NCBI RefSeq assembly: GCF_000826125.2
Contig: NZ_LN651372.1
Location: 169,386-220,594 of the forward strand
Direction: 5' to 3'
DNA: 51,209 nt
Source of the DNA: Bhargavaea cecembensis
GTDB taxonomy: Bacteria; Bacillota; Bacilli; Bacillales_A; Planococcaceae
Of this stretch, positions 7,934 through 15,733 are shown one piece after another. Both the position numbers and the translations under genes were made by a program. Position 1 is the first letter of the stretch; the number at the start of each line of letters is the position of its first letter. The notes beneath the pieces were generated by a model, which did no database searches, was not told the DNA's origin, and saw nothing but the letters and a program-made list of their open reading frames with translations.

Positions 7934-9508
7934 TCACTTCTTATACTGGACATCCCCGTCCACGACGGTCATCAAAACATTCGTCTCCATGATCTCGTCT
8001 TCCGGCAGACGCTCAAGGTCCCGGTCCACGATCGTGAAGTCGGCGAAATGCCCCGGGGCGATCAGGCCGCGGCGGTCTTCCTGGCCGAGCACGCGCGCCG
8101 CTTCCGTCGTGTACAGCCGGATGGCGTCGAAGTTCGACAGCTTTTCATCAGGCAGATAGCCGCCTTCCTTCGGGTCGTCCGGAAGCTTGCGCGCAACCGC
8201 GGTGTAAATGCCGAGGAACGGATCGGCCGAGTCGACCGGCGAGTCGGAGCCGCCGCCGCAGATGAATCCGCGGTCCATGAGCTTTTTCCAGGCATACGCC
8301 CAGCCGAGCCGGTCCGGGCCGAGGCGGTCTTCCGCCCACGGAAAGTCCGAGCCGACGAACACCGGCTGGATGTCGAGGATGACCGGCAGCTTCTCCATCC
8401 GTTCCACAAGGTCTTCGCGGAGCACGCATACGTGGATGAGCCGGTCGCGTTTGCCGGCCGGGCACGGATACGTTTCGATCAGGTCGAGCGCGAGCTCCGT
8501 CGCCGCGTCGCCAATCAAATGGACCGCGATCGCTTCGTCATGCCGGCGGGCCCGGCGGACGAGTTCCTCCGCTTCTTCGCGTGTGACGACAAACGTGCCG
8601 CGGTTGCCCGGATCGTCGGAATAGTCTTCCGACAGCGCCGCCGTCTTGCCGCCGAGCGCGCCGTCGATGAAGAACTTCATCGCGCCGGGTTCGGCCCACG
8701 GCTCGTTGTACGTCGCCCCGTCCTCGATCATCTGCTCGAACACGGTCGACCGGCGCAGCAGATGCGCCCGGAACTTCCGCCTGCCTTCGCCGAGAACCTC
8801 ATGGAACGCATTGAGCGGGTTCTGATAGCGGCCGAAATAGCCGAGGTCATCGGTGTGGCAGCCGGTGAGCCCCATCGACGTCAGATCGTCGACCGCGGTT
8901 TCAAGCGCTTTTTGGATCGATTCTGCAGTCGGCGCCGGTACGATCGATTCGACGAGGTCCTGTGCGTCTTCCTTCAGGAAACCGGTCGGCCGGCCTTCCG
9001 CGTCCCGCACGATCACCCCGCCTTCCGGGTCCGGCGTGTCTTTGGTGATGCCCGCGAGCCGGAGCGCCGCCGAGTTTGCCAGCAGCATATGCCGGCACGT
9101 CCGCTTCAGCATCATCGGCTTGTCCGTCACCGAATCGAGTTCGGCGAGCGTCGGCACGTGAGAGTCCGGGAACAGGTTCTCATCCCAGCCCTCGCCGAGC
9201 ACCCACTCGCTCTCCGGCACCTTCTCCGCCGCTTCCTTCATCACACGGAGCAGCTCATCCGACGAATGGACCGCCGAGAGATTGTTGCTCAAAAGCTGCT
9301 GGCCGTGCCCGATGATGTGCATATGCGTGTCGACGAATCCCGGATACACGAACGCCCCCCCGACATCGACTTCCCGGTCCGCCCGGCTTTTCAGCTCCTC
9401 GTATGTGCCGACCGCCCCGATCCGGCCGTCCTCGACGAGCACCGCCTCCACCATGTCACCCTCCGACTTCATCGTCCTGAACGAACCCCCGTGCCAGAGC
9501 GTCTTCAT
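7934..9508 (-). CDS. YtcJ-like metal-dependent amidohydrolase
   Basis: A 524-residue amidohydrolase-superfamily enzyme of the YtcJ/exoenzyme type. The first metal motif is in YPGFVDTHMHIIGHG (His-x-His near residues 62-64). Further marks are VLGEGWDENLFPD, the YNEPWAEPGAMKFFIDGALGG strand, IAVHLIGDAATELALDLIE and the late Asp in FICGGGSDSPVDSADPFLGIY. Family members hydrolyse cyclic amides or N-acyl bonds, but this substrate cannot be told. The ATG at 9508 is chosen because GGAGG stands seven bases upstream; an ATG six bases earlier would be too close. The membrane-kinase gene follows on the same strand. Confidence 0.85.
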   Translation of the reverse strand: MKTLWHGGSFRTMKSEGDMVEAVLVEDGRIGAVGTYEELKSRADREVDVGGAFVYPGFVDTHMHIIGHGQQLLSNNLSAVHSSDELLRVMKEAAEKVPESEWVLGEGWDENLFPDSHVPTLAELDSVTDKPMMLKRTCRHMLLANSAALRLAGITKDTPDPEGGVIVRDAEGRPTGFLKEDAQDLVESIVPAPTAESIQKALETAVDDLTSMGLTGCHTDDLGYFGRYQNPLNAFHEVLGEGRRKFRAHLLRRSTVFEQMIEDGATYNEPWAEPGAMKFFIDGALGGKTAALSEDYSDDPGNRGTFVVTREEAEELVRRARRHDEAIAVHLIGDAATELALDLIETYPCPAGKRDRLIHVCVLREDLVERMEKLPVILDIQPVFVGSDFPWAEDRLGPDRLGWAYAWKKLMDRGFICGGGSDSPVDSADPFLGIYTAVARKLPDDPKEGGYLPDEKLSNFDAIRLYTTEAARVLGQEDRRGLIAPGHFADFTIVDRDLERLPEDEIMETNVLMTVVDGDVQYKK

Positions 9509-9613
9509 GCCCATTCCTCCCAAACTGCGATTTTCTTTTAGTGTATCACTTTTCTGAACAGGCGGGCGTGAAGGTTTTAGGGCGGATTTGAGGAAAGTGC
9601 GGGAGGCTTTGAC

Positions 9614-9713
9614 GGATAAAGATAACGCTCGTGCGGATAAACGCAACGCTTGGCCGGATTAAGATAACGCTACCTCCGATAAAAGCAACGCTTCGCCGGA
9701 TAAAGATAACGCT
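9614..9713. repeat. 21-bp phased array B1 (5 units, GATAAAGATAACGCT type)
   Basis: Units start at 9614, 9635, 9656, 9677 and 9698. Two variants alternate: the GATAACGCT type at units 1, 3 and 5, and the GCAACGCT type at units 2 and 4, giving a 42-bp superperiod. The array lies between the amidohydrolase start (9508) and the rhomboid stop (9770), all in a minus-strand tandem. Confidence 0.92.
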
Positions 9714-9769
9714 TCGCCAAAAAAGACGGGATTGTGTCCTCGTTAACGGACGCAACCTCGTCTCTTCTT

Positions 9770-10393
9770 TCAATCATATGTACTTCTCCTCCGCCTGCGG
9801 GCCGGCAGCCTATCCAAGACACCGAACAGAACACCGCCGACAAAACCGCCGACATGGGCAGAGATGCTGATCGCCAGCCCGTTCCGGAAAATGAGCCAAT
9901 GGACGAAAAGGTTGACCAACAAAATGGCTTCCATTGAAATCTTATAGCGCTTCGAAAGATCGTTCGGATACAAAACAGCCCATGTGCTGTACACGCCCAG
10001 CATCCCAAAAACAATCCCGGAGGCACCGATCACACTGGAAAAATCCGAGCTCACGATCACGGCAGTGCTGCTCGTGATGACCGACAACAGAACAAGGCCG
10101 GCCATCTTGGTGCTCCCATAAGCGGTCTCTATTTGCTTCGACATCCACGTGATCAGAACGATATTGAACAAATAATGCGCAAAGCTCCGATGGAACAAAG
10201 AAAATGTGAAGGGAGTCCAATATTTCCCGTCGAGCAGGTTCTCCCTGGAGATGCCGAATGCCTGATGGAGGGTGTCGAGGCTTGCCGGCAACAGCAGGGC
10301 AGGCAAAGAGGCCGCAGTGATCAGGAGAATCAATATGTACCGGGTTGGATACGGTTTAACGCCTTCCATTAAAACTTTCCTTTCCGTTGTCAT
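9770..10393 (-). CDS. Rhomboid family intramembrane serine protease
   Basis: A 207-residue polytopic membrane protease of the rhomboid family, which cuts transmembrane segments of other proteins. The catalytic serine is S125 in VIGASGIVFG and the histidine is H180 in ISAHVGGFVGG. The LFHRSFAHYLFNI segment at residues 67-79 carries the conserved His and Asn of the oxyanion region. About six membrane helices are present and the tail is arginine-rich. The ATG at 10393 overlaps the upstream stop as ATGA, which suggests translational coupling; an internal ATG at 10369 with GGAAAGGAAAG before it is an alternative start. Confidence 0.9.
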   Translation of the reverse strand: MTTERKVLMEGVKPYPTRYILILLITAASLPALLLPASLDTLHQAFGISRENLLDGKYWTPFTFSLFHRSFAHYLFNIVLITWMSKQIETAYGSTKMAGLVLLSVITSSTAVIVSSDFSSVIGASGIVFGMLGVYSTWAVLYPNDLSKRYKISMEAILLVNLFVHWLIFRNGLAISISAHVGGFVGGVLFGVLDRLPARRRRRSTYD

Positions 10394-11118
10394 TGCAGAG
10401 AACTTTCCAATTGGGAACAGCCCAGACTTTCTGTTTTTTCAGAGCCAAAGATCACGTACTGGTATTTCCGTTCAGGCTTTCCTTCTTCCTGTGTTGCGCC
10501 GTTCGCCCCGAAGCGCACCTTCTCTTGCGGCAGTTCTTTGACTCTGTTGCCGTTTTCGTCCACGTAAAAGGCCTTCGTCCGGTACGGACCCGAGCCATGC
10601 TCGCTGGCCCATCCAAGTTCCATCGGGGAGGAAGTGTCGATGATGCCGCTCTCGGGAACGGTGTAGACAATTTCGTTATCCGTGAATTTCAGAGGCGGAG
10701 CGCCCTTTACGTCATAGCGGACGACCACACATCCTTCAAATCCGTCCGGCAGCAGATAAGTCTCGTCCGCCCCTTTCTTGCCGGACACGATGCCGATGAA
10801 AATGAACCCTGCAAGGAACAAGGAGAGAACCACCATCCCGATCCGGCTCGTCCAGCGCGCCGAGCGTTCGTCCCACAGCAGCAGGAAAAAGAGATAGATC
10901 AACTCCGCCGTCCCCGCCACCGCCCAGAACGACATCCAATTCTCCAAAAACGGCAGCCGGGTTATCAGATAAACAAACAGAAAGGTACCCGCAACGCCCC
11001 CCGCATATCCGACAGCTTTCGGGACCGGAAACCGCTGGATCAAGCGGTTGGCCAGAAACCCGCCGAATGCACCGGCCAGCACAACGAACACAAACACATA
11101 AAGCATGGATAAAAACAC
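10390..11118 (-). CDS. Membrane protein with C-terminal DUF6843-like domain
   Basis: A 242-residue protein with four transmembrane helices in residues 3-120 and an extracytoplasmic C-terminal part that resembles DUF6843: YLLPDGFEGCVVVRYDVKGAPP, then EIVYTVPESGIIDTSS and a GWAS segment. The GTG at 11118 follows a perfect AGGAGGTG, so I prefer it over the ATG at 11106. The stop overlaps the rhomboid start by four bases. Function is unknown; the domain assignment is from pattern memory. Confidence 0.7.
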   Translation of the reverse strand: MFLSMLYVFVFVVLAGAFGGFLANRLIQRFPVPKAVGYAGGVAGTFLFVYLITRLPFLENWMSFWAVAGTAELIYLFFLLLWDERSARWTSRIGMVVLSLFLAGFIFIGIVSGKKGADETYLLPDGFEGCVVVRYDVKGAPPLKFTDNEIVYTVPESGIIDTSSPMELGWASEHGSGPYRTKAFYVDENGNRVKELPQEKVRFGANGATQEEGKPERKYQYVIFGSEKTESLGCSQLESSLQ

Positions 11119-11154
11119 CGGATCTGCACCTCCTGGAAGCGTGGAATACGGTTG

Positions 11155-11190
11155 AAAAACGCCCTTGAGAACATGGGAATCTCAAGAGCG
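11155..11190 (-). terminator. Minus-strand terminator
   Basis: The arms GCCCTTGAGA and TCTCAAGAGC form a stem just downstream of the 11200 gene. On the minus strand it is followed by GTTTTTC. Confidence 0.65.
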
Positions 11191-11199
11191 CCGGACTGT

Positions 11200-11547
11200 T
11201 CATCGTATGGACATCGGCGGGTTCTTCGGCCGCATTGCAAACTTTGCCAGCAGGAAGATGATGAGGCTGATCCACGCACCGAGTGCCGTTCCGCGGTTGG
11301 ACACATACGTCTCCGTAACCATGCCGGTCCCCGTCAAGACATTCATGGCAAAAAAGAAAATGAATGCGCCCATCGACGCAGCGACCAGCCGATTTTTGCG
11401 GAGCAGCTTTTGATCGGGCGCTTGCGTGCGCTCGAGCATACTCATGTACCGGATCTGCCGCCGGAGTCCGACAAGCAGACCGATAATCAAACCTGAAAAG
11501 GCAAGAATACCAAGGACATCACTCACCTCACCCATCCCTCGCTCCAT
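11200..11547 (-). CDS. Hypothetical three-helix membrane protein
   Basis: An unrecognised 115-residue protein with hydrophobic segments at about residues 10-28, 57-72 and 84-105, and a basic C-terminus. The start is uncertain: the ATG at 11547 has a weak GGAAG site, and a later in-frame ATG (GEVSD) is possible. Its own hairpin terminator follows. Nothing points to a function. Confidence 0.6.
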   Translation of the reverse strand: MERGMGEVSDVLGILAFSGLIIGLLVGLRRQIRYMSMLERTQAPDQKLLRKNRLVAASMGAFIFFFAMNVLTGTGMVTETYVSNRGTALGAWISLIIFLLAKFAMRPKNPPMSIR

Positions 11548-11571
11548 TTTTCTTCCATTATGATGGATCGC

Positions 11572-12432
11572 TCAGATAGTTTCCATAGGAGAATTATCCG
11601 GCCGATTGGCGATTAGCGCATTTACATAACCCGGTATGTCATCTTCTTTGATCCCCGCAATTTCTTTAAATGTTACGCCGCTTTCCAAAAGGGATCTCAC
11701 AATCTCCCAACCAACGTAGTATGCTTCTCTTTCATGGTTGATTGTCCCATTTCCAATGGTGAATTTCGTTACGATCTCAGATGAAGATTCATTTAGATAT
11801 GGAGCTATGCCTGCAAAGATTTCTGCTTTATTTTCATTGCAGGACTGCAACCATCCCTTCTGGTGTTCAATATACAGTTCATCAGGATTTCCGGGAATCA
11901 AATATTTACTTGCCTGAGTAGCCAGACCTTCTTGCAGTATAGTGGAAGCGATTGTTCGTTCCCAGCCTCCTGTCAATTGTGCCGTATGAGCATGAACAAT
12001 ATGTGTAAGTTCATGGACCAGATGGATATCGGAGTCACCATTTTCAACGGGAAGACATAGTGCCAACCTTTCATCGTCAAAGGGGGCAACGAAGGGATTA
12101 TTCTCAAAGCCTCCGACAAAGTAAATAACAACCAAGCTGACTGGTTGATCATAGCCAAGTAATGTCTTTACTTTTGACAGATAGGTTTTCACTTTTTCCT
12201 CGTCGGGGGCCCACTTCTCGATCACGGTTAGTTCTTGTTCATATTTATCCCACGCGCCCTCTACTAACTTCTTTGCCATTGCCTGTCCTTCTTCGCCTGG
12301 AGGAACAGCGGCAAAATCATAAAGCTCTTTCCACAACGCCCATCTCTTGTCTTCATCGATATCTTCTTTGTTGGCAAGTCTATAAAAGTCCAGAAACTTA
12401 GGAACCAAGTTTATTACTTTTACGCTATCCAA
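11572..12432 (-). CDS. Putative zinc metallopeptidase (DUF2268-like)
   Basis: A 286-residue protein with the zinc-peptidase signature HELTH in IHLVHELTHIVHAHTAQL, about residues 139-156, and a downstream ILQEGLATQASKYL that can supply the third ligand Glu, as in gluzincin-type and DUF2268 proteins. No signal peptide is seen, so a cytoplasmic role is likely. An in-frame ATG lies at 12453, but it precedes the ribosome site GGAGAGG; the TTG at 12432 stands five bases after that site. The DUF2268 link is from memory of the motif layout. Confidence 0.7.
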   Translation of the reverse strand: MDSVKVINLVPKFLDFYRLANKEDIDEDKRWALWKELYDFAAVPPGEEGQAMAKKLVEGAWDKYEQELTVIEKWAPDEEKVKTYLSKVKTLLGYDQPVSLVVIYFVGGFENNPFVAPFDDERLALCLPVENGDSDIHLVHELTHIVHAHTAQLTGGWERTIASTILQEGLATQASKYLIPGNPDELYIEHQKGWLQSCNENKAEIFAGIAPYLNESSSEIVTKFTIGNGTINHEREAYYVGWEIVRSLLESGVTFKEIAGIKEDDIPGYVNALIANRPDNSPMETI

Positions 12433-12555
12433 CAGACCCTCTCCTTTTCTCATCTGCTTTCCATCCTATTCTCTTGAGCATAGGGCTTATAACTTAGGCG
12501 AGTCATTTAAAAAAGGGGACAATGAAAGATACCCATTCTTTATCCAATCCGGGCA

Positions 12556-13155
12556 TTAGTTTAACTTCGTATCCATCATCTTCTCCGTGAGCGGCTGCAT
12601 CACCTGCTCGATCACCACGCCGTCTTCGTCAATGATGTACGTCACCGGGTAGAACAGAATCTCGTACAGTTCCGATGTGTTGCCTTTCTCGTCCATGAGA
12701 ATCGGGAACGTGAGGCCGAGTTCCTCGACGAACGGAGCGACGGCTTTTCCGTTGCCCCGCTCGGTTTCCGTGGCGTTGACCGCAACGATCTCGAACGCTT
12801 CCCCTCCGCCGTTTTCCTCGTAGTACCGCTGCATATGCGGCATTTCTTCCCGGCACGGCGGACACCAGGTTGCCCAGAAGTTCAGGACCACCTTCTTGCC
12901 CCGATAATCGCTCAGGCTCGCCGTTTTTCCGTCCAGTGTCGCCAGTTCAAAATCCGGCGCGAGCTCGCCCGGCTTCAGTCCCATCTCCGGCAATTCCTCG
13001 ACGACCGCATCCGGATTGGCGCCGATTGTTGCGTCCTCATACTCCGATGCGTCAAAACCGTCCCCCTGCGGCAGGTTTGACCGGACCATGATGAACACGA
13101 GCCACGCGATCAGGAGGACGGCGAGAATGCTTCCAATCAGTCTAAGTGTCTTCAT
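12556..13155 (-). CDS. TlpA/ResA-like thiol-disulfide oxidoreductase
   Basis: A 199-residue membrane-anchored thioredoxin-fold protein. An uncleaved signal-anchor spans residues 5-24; the thioredoxin domain follows from about residue 62, with LNFWATWCPPCREEMP carrying the active-site pair C98 and C101, and the cis-proline loop in LFYPVTYIID. Family members such as ResA reduce apocytochrome or other exported thiol proteins outside the membrane. AAGGAGG precedes the ATG. It is divergent from the PspC gene, with the seven-unit array A2 between them. Confidence 0.88.
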   Translation of the reverse strand: MKTLRLIGSILAVLLIAWLVFIMVRSNLPQGDGFDASEYEDATIGANPDAVVEELPEMGLKPGELAPDFELATLDGKTASLSDYRGKKVVLNFWATWCPPCREEMPHMQRYYEENGGGEAFEIVAVNATETERGNGKAVAPFVEELGLTFPILMDEKGNTSELYEILFYPVTYIIDEDGVVIEQVMQPLTEKMMDTKLN

Positions 13156-13262
13156 GAGGCTGCGCCTCCTTCAAGTTGATTCCGGCTGGTGCTCTCCTGC
13201 TCCTAGCTTAAACGAATCCACTCAAGCTCCGCCAATAAAGGAATCGCGGATGAGGTAACAGG

Positions 13263-13402
13263 CGAATCGAACGATTACGCATTTGAATCGAACGATTAGC
13301 CGCTCGAATCGAACGATTACGCGTTTGAATCGAACGATTAGCCGCTCGAATCGAACGATTACGTGTTTGAATCGAACGATTCCCCGCTTGAATCGAACGA
13401 TT
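13263..13402. repeat. 21-bp phased array A2 (7 units, core GAATCGAACGATT)
   Basis: Units start at 13263, 13284, 13305, 13326, 13347, 13368 and 13389, a strict 21-bp step. All seven cores are identical. The spacers alternate between an ACGCGTT-like and an AGCCGCT-like type, so the real period is a 42-bp dimer. The array is in the 316-bp divergent gap between the TlpA-like gene and the PspC gene, 107 and 69 bp from their start codons. Nothing else is seen in that gap apart from presumed promoters. Confidence 0.94.
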
Positions 13403-13470
13403 AATTTCCGCAAAAGGAGTTCCGCCCTGCTTTCCCGAATAGGAATCTTAACAGGGGAGGGATCGGGAGA

Positions 13471-13650
13471 ATGAGGTTCACACGTTCATCTGAGGACCGG
13501 GCGCTTTTCGGGGTATGCGGAGGGCTGGCCGAGCATTTCGGAATCTCTTCTTTCCTGGTGAGACTGGCATTCCTGTTGACGCCGGCCTCTCCGCTGATTT
13601 ATTTGGCGCTTGGCAGCTTCATGCCGGAGGAAAAGAGAACGCTGTATTAA
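13471..13650 (+). CDS. Small PspC domain protein
   Basis: A 59-residue protein that is nearly all PspC domain: a basic N-terminus, DRALFGVCGGLAEHFGIS at residues 9-26 and one hydrophobic helix at about 28-50. PspC proteins take part in envelope-stress signalling; stand-alone copies are common in Bacillota. The ATG at 13471 follows GGGAGG. The GNAT gene begins 12 bp after its stop, so they may share a transcript. Confidence 0.85.
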   Translation: MRFTRSSEDRALFGVCGGLAEHFGISSFLVRLAFLLTPASPLIYLALGSFMPEEKRTLY

Positions 13651-13662
13651 GGGGATGAGGAG

Positions 13663-14148
13663 TTGGAGACGACGATCAGAAACATGACGGCCGCGGATAT
13701 TCCGCATGTGCGGCGGGTGGCGACGGAGAGCTGGCACGCGACTTACGAGGGGCTGATTCCCAGGGAGGTGCAGGACCGCTTCCTTGATCAGGCCTACAGT
13801 CCGGGGATGCTCGAAAAGCGTTGCGGGCGCACGCCGTTTTACGTGGCCGAAACCGGCAATGAAATCATCGGATTCGCCAACTTCTCGCCTGTCCGGGAAG
13901 ACGGCAGCGTGGAGCTCGCCGCCATCTACCTCCTGCCTGAAGCGCAGAACAGGGGCGCCGGATCGAAACTCCTCCGGCAAGGTATCCGAGAACTCCAGCC
14001 GAAATCCGTCTTCATTGACGTCGAATCCGGCAACCGGATCGGCAAGACGTTCTACGAAGCAAAGGGCTTCCGCACGGTCGAGGAATTTGACGATGACTTT
14101 GACGGGCATGTCTTGAAGACGGAGAGGATGCGGCTTGATCTTGAATAA
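13663..14148 (+). CDS. GNAT family N-acetyltransferase
   Basis: A 161-residue single-domain GNAT enzyme that moves an acetyl group from acetyl-CoA to an unknown amine. The N-terminal IRNMTAADIPHVRRVATESW is the usual first strand and helix, and the CoA-binding motif A is LAAIYLLPEAQNRGAGSKLL near residues 88-107 (QNRGAG). The C-terminal FYEAKGFRTVEE is the family's last motif. The TTG start follows GATGAGGAG. A strong terminator lies at 14157. Confidence 0.88.
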   Translation: METTIRNMTAADIPHVRRVATESWHATYEGLIPREVQDRFLDQAYSPGMLEKRCGRTPFYVAETGNEIIGFANFSPVREDGSVELAAIYLLPEAQNRGAGSKLLRQGIRELQPKSVFIDVESGNRIGKTFYEAKGFRTVEEFDDDFDGHVLKTERMRLDLE

Positions 14149-14156
14149 ACAAAAAC

Positions 14157-14185
14157 GAGGAGAACAACCATCCGTTGTTCTCCTC
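14157..14185. terminator. Terminator between GNAT and lipoprotein genes
   Basis: The stem GAGGAGAACAAC pairs exactly with GTTGTTCTCCTC around CATCC. T- and A-rich flanks fit use from both convergent genes. Confidence 0.85.
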
Positions 14186-14194
14186 TTAATACAT

Positions 14195-14560
14195 TTAATC
14201 GTAAATGAGGACACCAAGCGGCGCGGGTTCGCCGTTGACCCGGAATTCCGTTGCGTCCGGCTCTTCCCCGGTCTCAACTTTGTAGACATGCGTTTCGATT
14301 TGGTCCGATTGCGGAGGTACTTCATCCAAGTTGACGATGAGGGTGCTGCCTTTCGTTTCAAATCCCGACCGAACGGACATGTAGCTGCGGAACACCAGAT
14401 AGGATCCTGATCCGGTTTCAATCATCTGCAGTGAATGTTCGTTCTCCATGAGCTTCTCCACTTTCCGCGGAACCTGGTCCAACTTCTCCACTACAGGGCC
14501 GGAAGATTCGCATCCCGCCAGCCACATGATTACAAGCAGGGCTGCCGCCAATCGCTTCAT
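14195..14560 (-). CDS. Putative lipoprotein (paralogue 1)
   Basis: A 121-residue exported lipoprotein with a signal peptide and lipobox LAGC (Cys17). The mature part contains EKLDQVPRKVEKL and SYLVFRSYMSVRSG, then VNGEPAPLGVLIYD at the end. It is clearly related to the next gene upstream (14595-14969), with which it shares the LDxVPRKVE segment, the YLVFRS strand and the NG-x-PI/LG-V ending. No functional clue is visible. The start at 14560 follows GGGGGAG. Confidence 0.8.
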   Translation of the reverse strand: MKRLAAALLVIMWLAGCESSGPVVEKLDQVPRKVEKLMENEHSLQMIETGSGSYLVFRSYMSVRSGFETKGSTLIVNLDEVPPQSDQIETHVYKVETGEEPDATEFRVNGEPAPLGVLIYD

Positions 14561-14594
14561 TGGACTCCCCCTCTTTTCATTCAGTATACTTCCG

Positions 14595-14969
14595 TCAATC
14601 GATGATCACTATGCTTATCGGCACCGACTGGCCGTTTATCAAGTACTCGACCGTGTCCTCCCTGCCGTTGCGCTTCACTTTAAACACATGCCACCCGTTT
14701 GAACTCCCGGCATTGCCCGTTTCGTTCAGCTTGACGTTCGCCTTGCTGTTTTTCACTTCGATGGCCGCATCCACCGCCCGGTCCGATCGGAACACCAGAT
14801 AATAGGACTTCGTATCACTTGTCTGGATCGCCTGAAGCCATTCATTACGGTCCAGATTCTCCTCGACCTTCCTCGGCACTTTGTCCAATTCCTCGATCGA
14901 TGCCTCTTGTGATCCGCACGCCGCCAACACCAGCAACGTTCCAAGCAAGAGCAACGCCAGCTTCTTCAC
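14595..14969 (-). CDS. Putative lipoprotein (paralogue 2)
   Basis: A 124-residue exported lipoprotein with lipobox LAAC (Cys18), then EELDKVPRKVEENLDRNEWLQ and SYYLVFRSDRAVDA. It is a tandem paralogue of the gene at 14195. The frame is open upstream to 15209, but the GTG at 14969 follows AAGGGGTGG and starts a proper signal peptide (KKLALLLLGTLLVL), so the longer reading is rejected. Function is unknown. Confidence 0.8.
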   Translation of the reverse strand: MKKLALLLLGTLLVLAACGSQEASIEELDKVPRKVEENLDRNEWLQAIQTSDTKSYYLVFRSDRAVDAAIEVKNSKANVKLNETGNAGSSNGWHVFKVKRNGREDTVEYLINGQSVPISIVIID

Positions 14970-15090
14970 CCTTATCCACCCCTTCCCAACAACTGTAGTC
15001 AATCCCTCTCTGCATTTGCCACTGCTTCTTGACCTGCAGGCGACCTCTCGCTTATTATATCGAATATCAGAAATTTGTGGAAAGTAGGCG

Positions 15091-15501
15091 GTGAAATTGG
15101 AAGAACGAACCATTGGCAAATGGACCATCGGGCTGAAGCCCCGCCTGTCCCGTGAGCGGGATATCCTGTGCGACTGCTTGTATTGCCTGAATTTCCGGAA
15201 GGCCGTCAAAGACCTAAACGAGCAAGAGCGCCGGCTGTTTGATCAGCTTAGTCTCGATCCGGCACGCCCCGACCTCCTTTCCGACTTTCCCGCCGAGTCC
15301 TTTCCCGAACGGTATTACTTGGGACACTATGAGCTGGCAGGCCAATTGCTGGACGGGCCGCCAGCCGCATCCGACCACTGGACCGACGAAAACACGGAGA
15401 CGATCGGACGCTTCCGCATCGGTTTTTCCAACGGATCGAAACTGCGGCTGGAGTTTGAAACTGTTCTTCCCTGGCTGCTGAGCGAACCGCCGGAAGACTG
15501 A
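15091..15501 (+). CDS. Hypothetical cysteine-containing protein
   Basis: I do not recognise the family. The 136-residue acidic protein has an early cysteine cluster CDCLYC (about residues 27-32) that could bind a metal, and a YYLGHYELAGQLLDGPP segment in the middle. There is no signal peptide or membrane segment. The GTG start has only a weak GGCGG site. Its last residues run up to the leader of queF, 75 bp before the riboswitch. Confidence 0.55.
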   Translation: MKLEERTIGKWTIGLKPRLSRERDILCDCLYCLNFRKAVKDLNEQERRLFDQLSLDPARPDLLSDFPAESFPERYYLGHYELAGQLLDGPPAASDHWTDENTETIGRFRIGFSNGSKLRLEFETVLPWLLSEPPED

Positions 15502-15575
15502 CTCAGACACACATTGACTCTTCCAACTATCTCCTCTATGATAAAGACAGAATTGAATTGCCCGCACACAGGCGG

Positions 15576-15616
15576 GAGAGGTTGCATAGCGATCACCCTC
15601 TATAAAAAACCTATGG
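15576..15616 (+). promoter_or_regulatory. preQ1-I riboswitch upstream of queF
   Basis: The stretch fits the preQ1-I aptamer. P1 is AGAGG (15577-15581) with CCTCT (15597-15601). Loop bases CATAG (15585-15589) pair with CTATG (15611-15615) in the A-rich tail, forming the P2 pseudoknot, and the AAAAAAC run is in the right place. The P2 bases differ from the B. subtilis queC aptamer but still pair, which is covariation support. A terminator follows at 15632. preQ1 binding should lower expression of the queF-queC-transporter genes. Confidence 0.9.
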
Positions 15617-15631
15617 AACCATGACGATTTC

Positions 15632-15670
15632 CCGCCATGTCCATGCCGGATATGACGGCTTTGTTTTTTT
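15632..15670 (+). terminator. Riboswitch expression-platform terminator
   Basis: CCGCCATGTCC pairs with GGATATGACGG (one mismatch, one G-U pair), followed by CTTTGTTTTTTT. It sits 15 bp after the preQ1 aptamer and is the likely OFF-state terminator. Confidence 0.8.
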
Positions 15671-15688
15671 ATAGATCGATCACAGACA

Positions 15689-15732
15689 GCCTCTCTTGCG
15701 TGTGCCGGCCGACACGACAAGGAGGCTTTTTT
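15689..15732 (+). promoter_or_regulatory. Hairpin enclosing the queF ribosome site
   Basis: GCCTC-T-CTTG-CGTGT pairs with ACACG-A-CAAG-GAGGC, 14 base pairs with one single-base bulge on each strand. The 3' arm contains the queF ribosome site AAGGAGG, and six T residues follow directly before the ATG at 15734. It looks both like a terminator and like a ribosome-site clamp, in addition to the riboswitch terminator. Confidence 0.65.
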
Positions 15733-15733
15733 C

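Noticed and set aside
7904-9541. A 545-codon plus-strand ORF antisense to the amidohydrolase
   Set aside because: Shadow of a well-supported gene; no family signature and biased composition.
9546-9773. Short ORF with a repeated F-I-R-R-S-V-A-F-I pattern
   Set aside because: It is the translation of array B1; no ribosome site and the heptad pattern appears in other frames too.
13263-13402. CRISPR array
   Set aside because: Units of 21 bp with 13-bp cores and 7-8 bp spacers are far too short, spacers are themselves repetitive, and there are no cas genes.
13222-13474. Two overlapping ORFs on opposite strands with I-V-R-F and N-R-T-I repeats
   Set aside because: Both are readings of array A2. 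Simultaneous openness on both strands follows from the 21-bp period.
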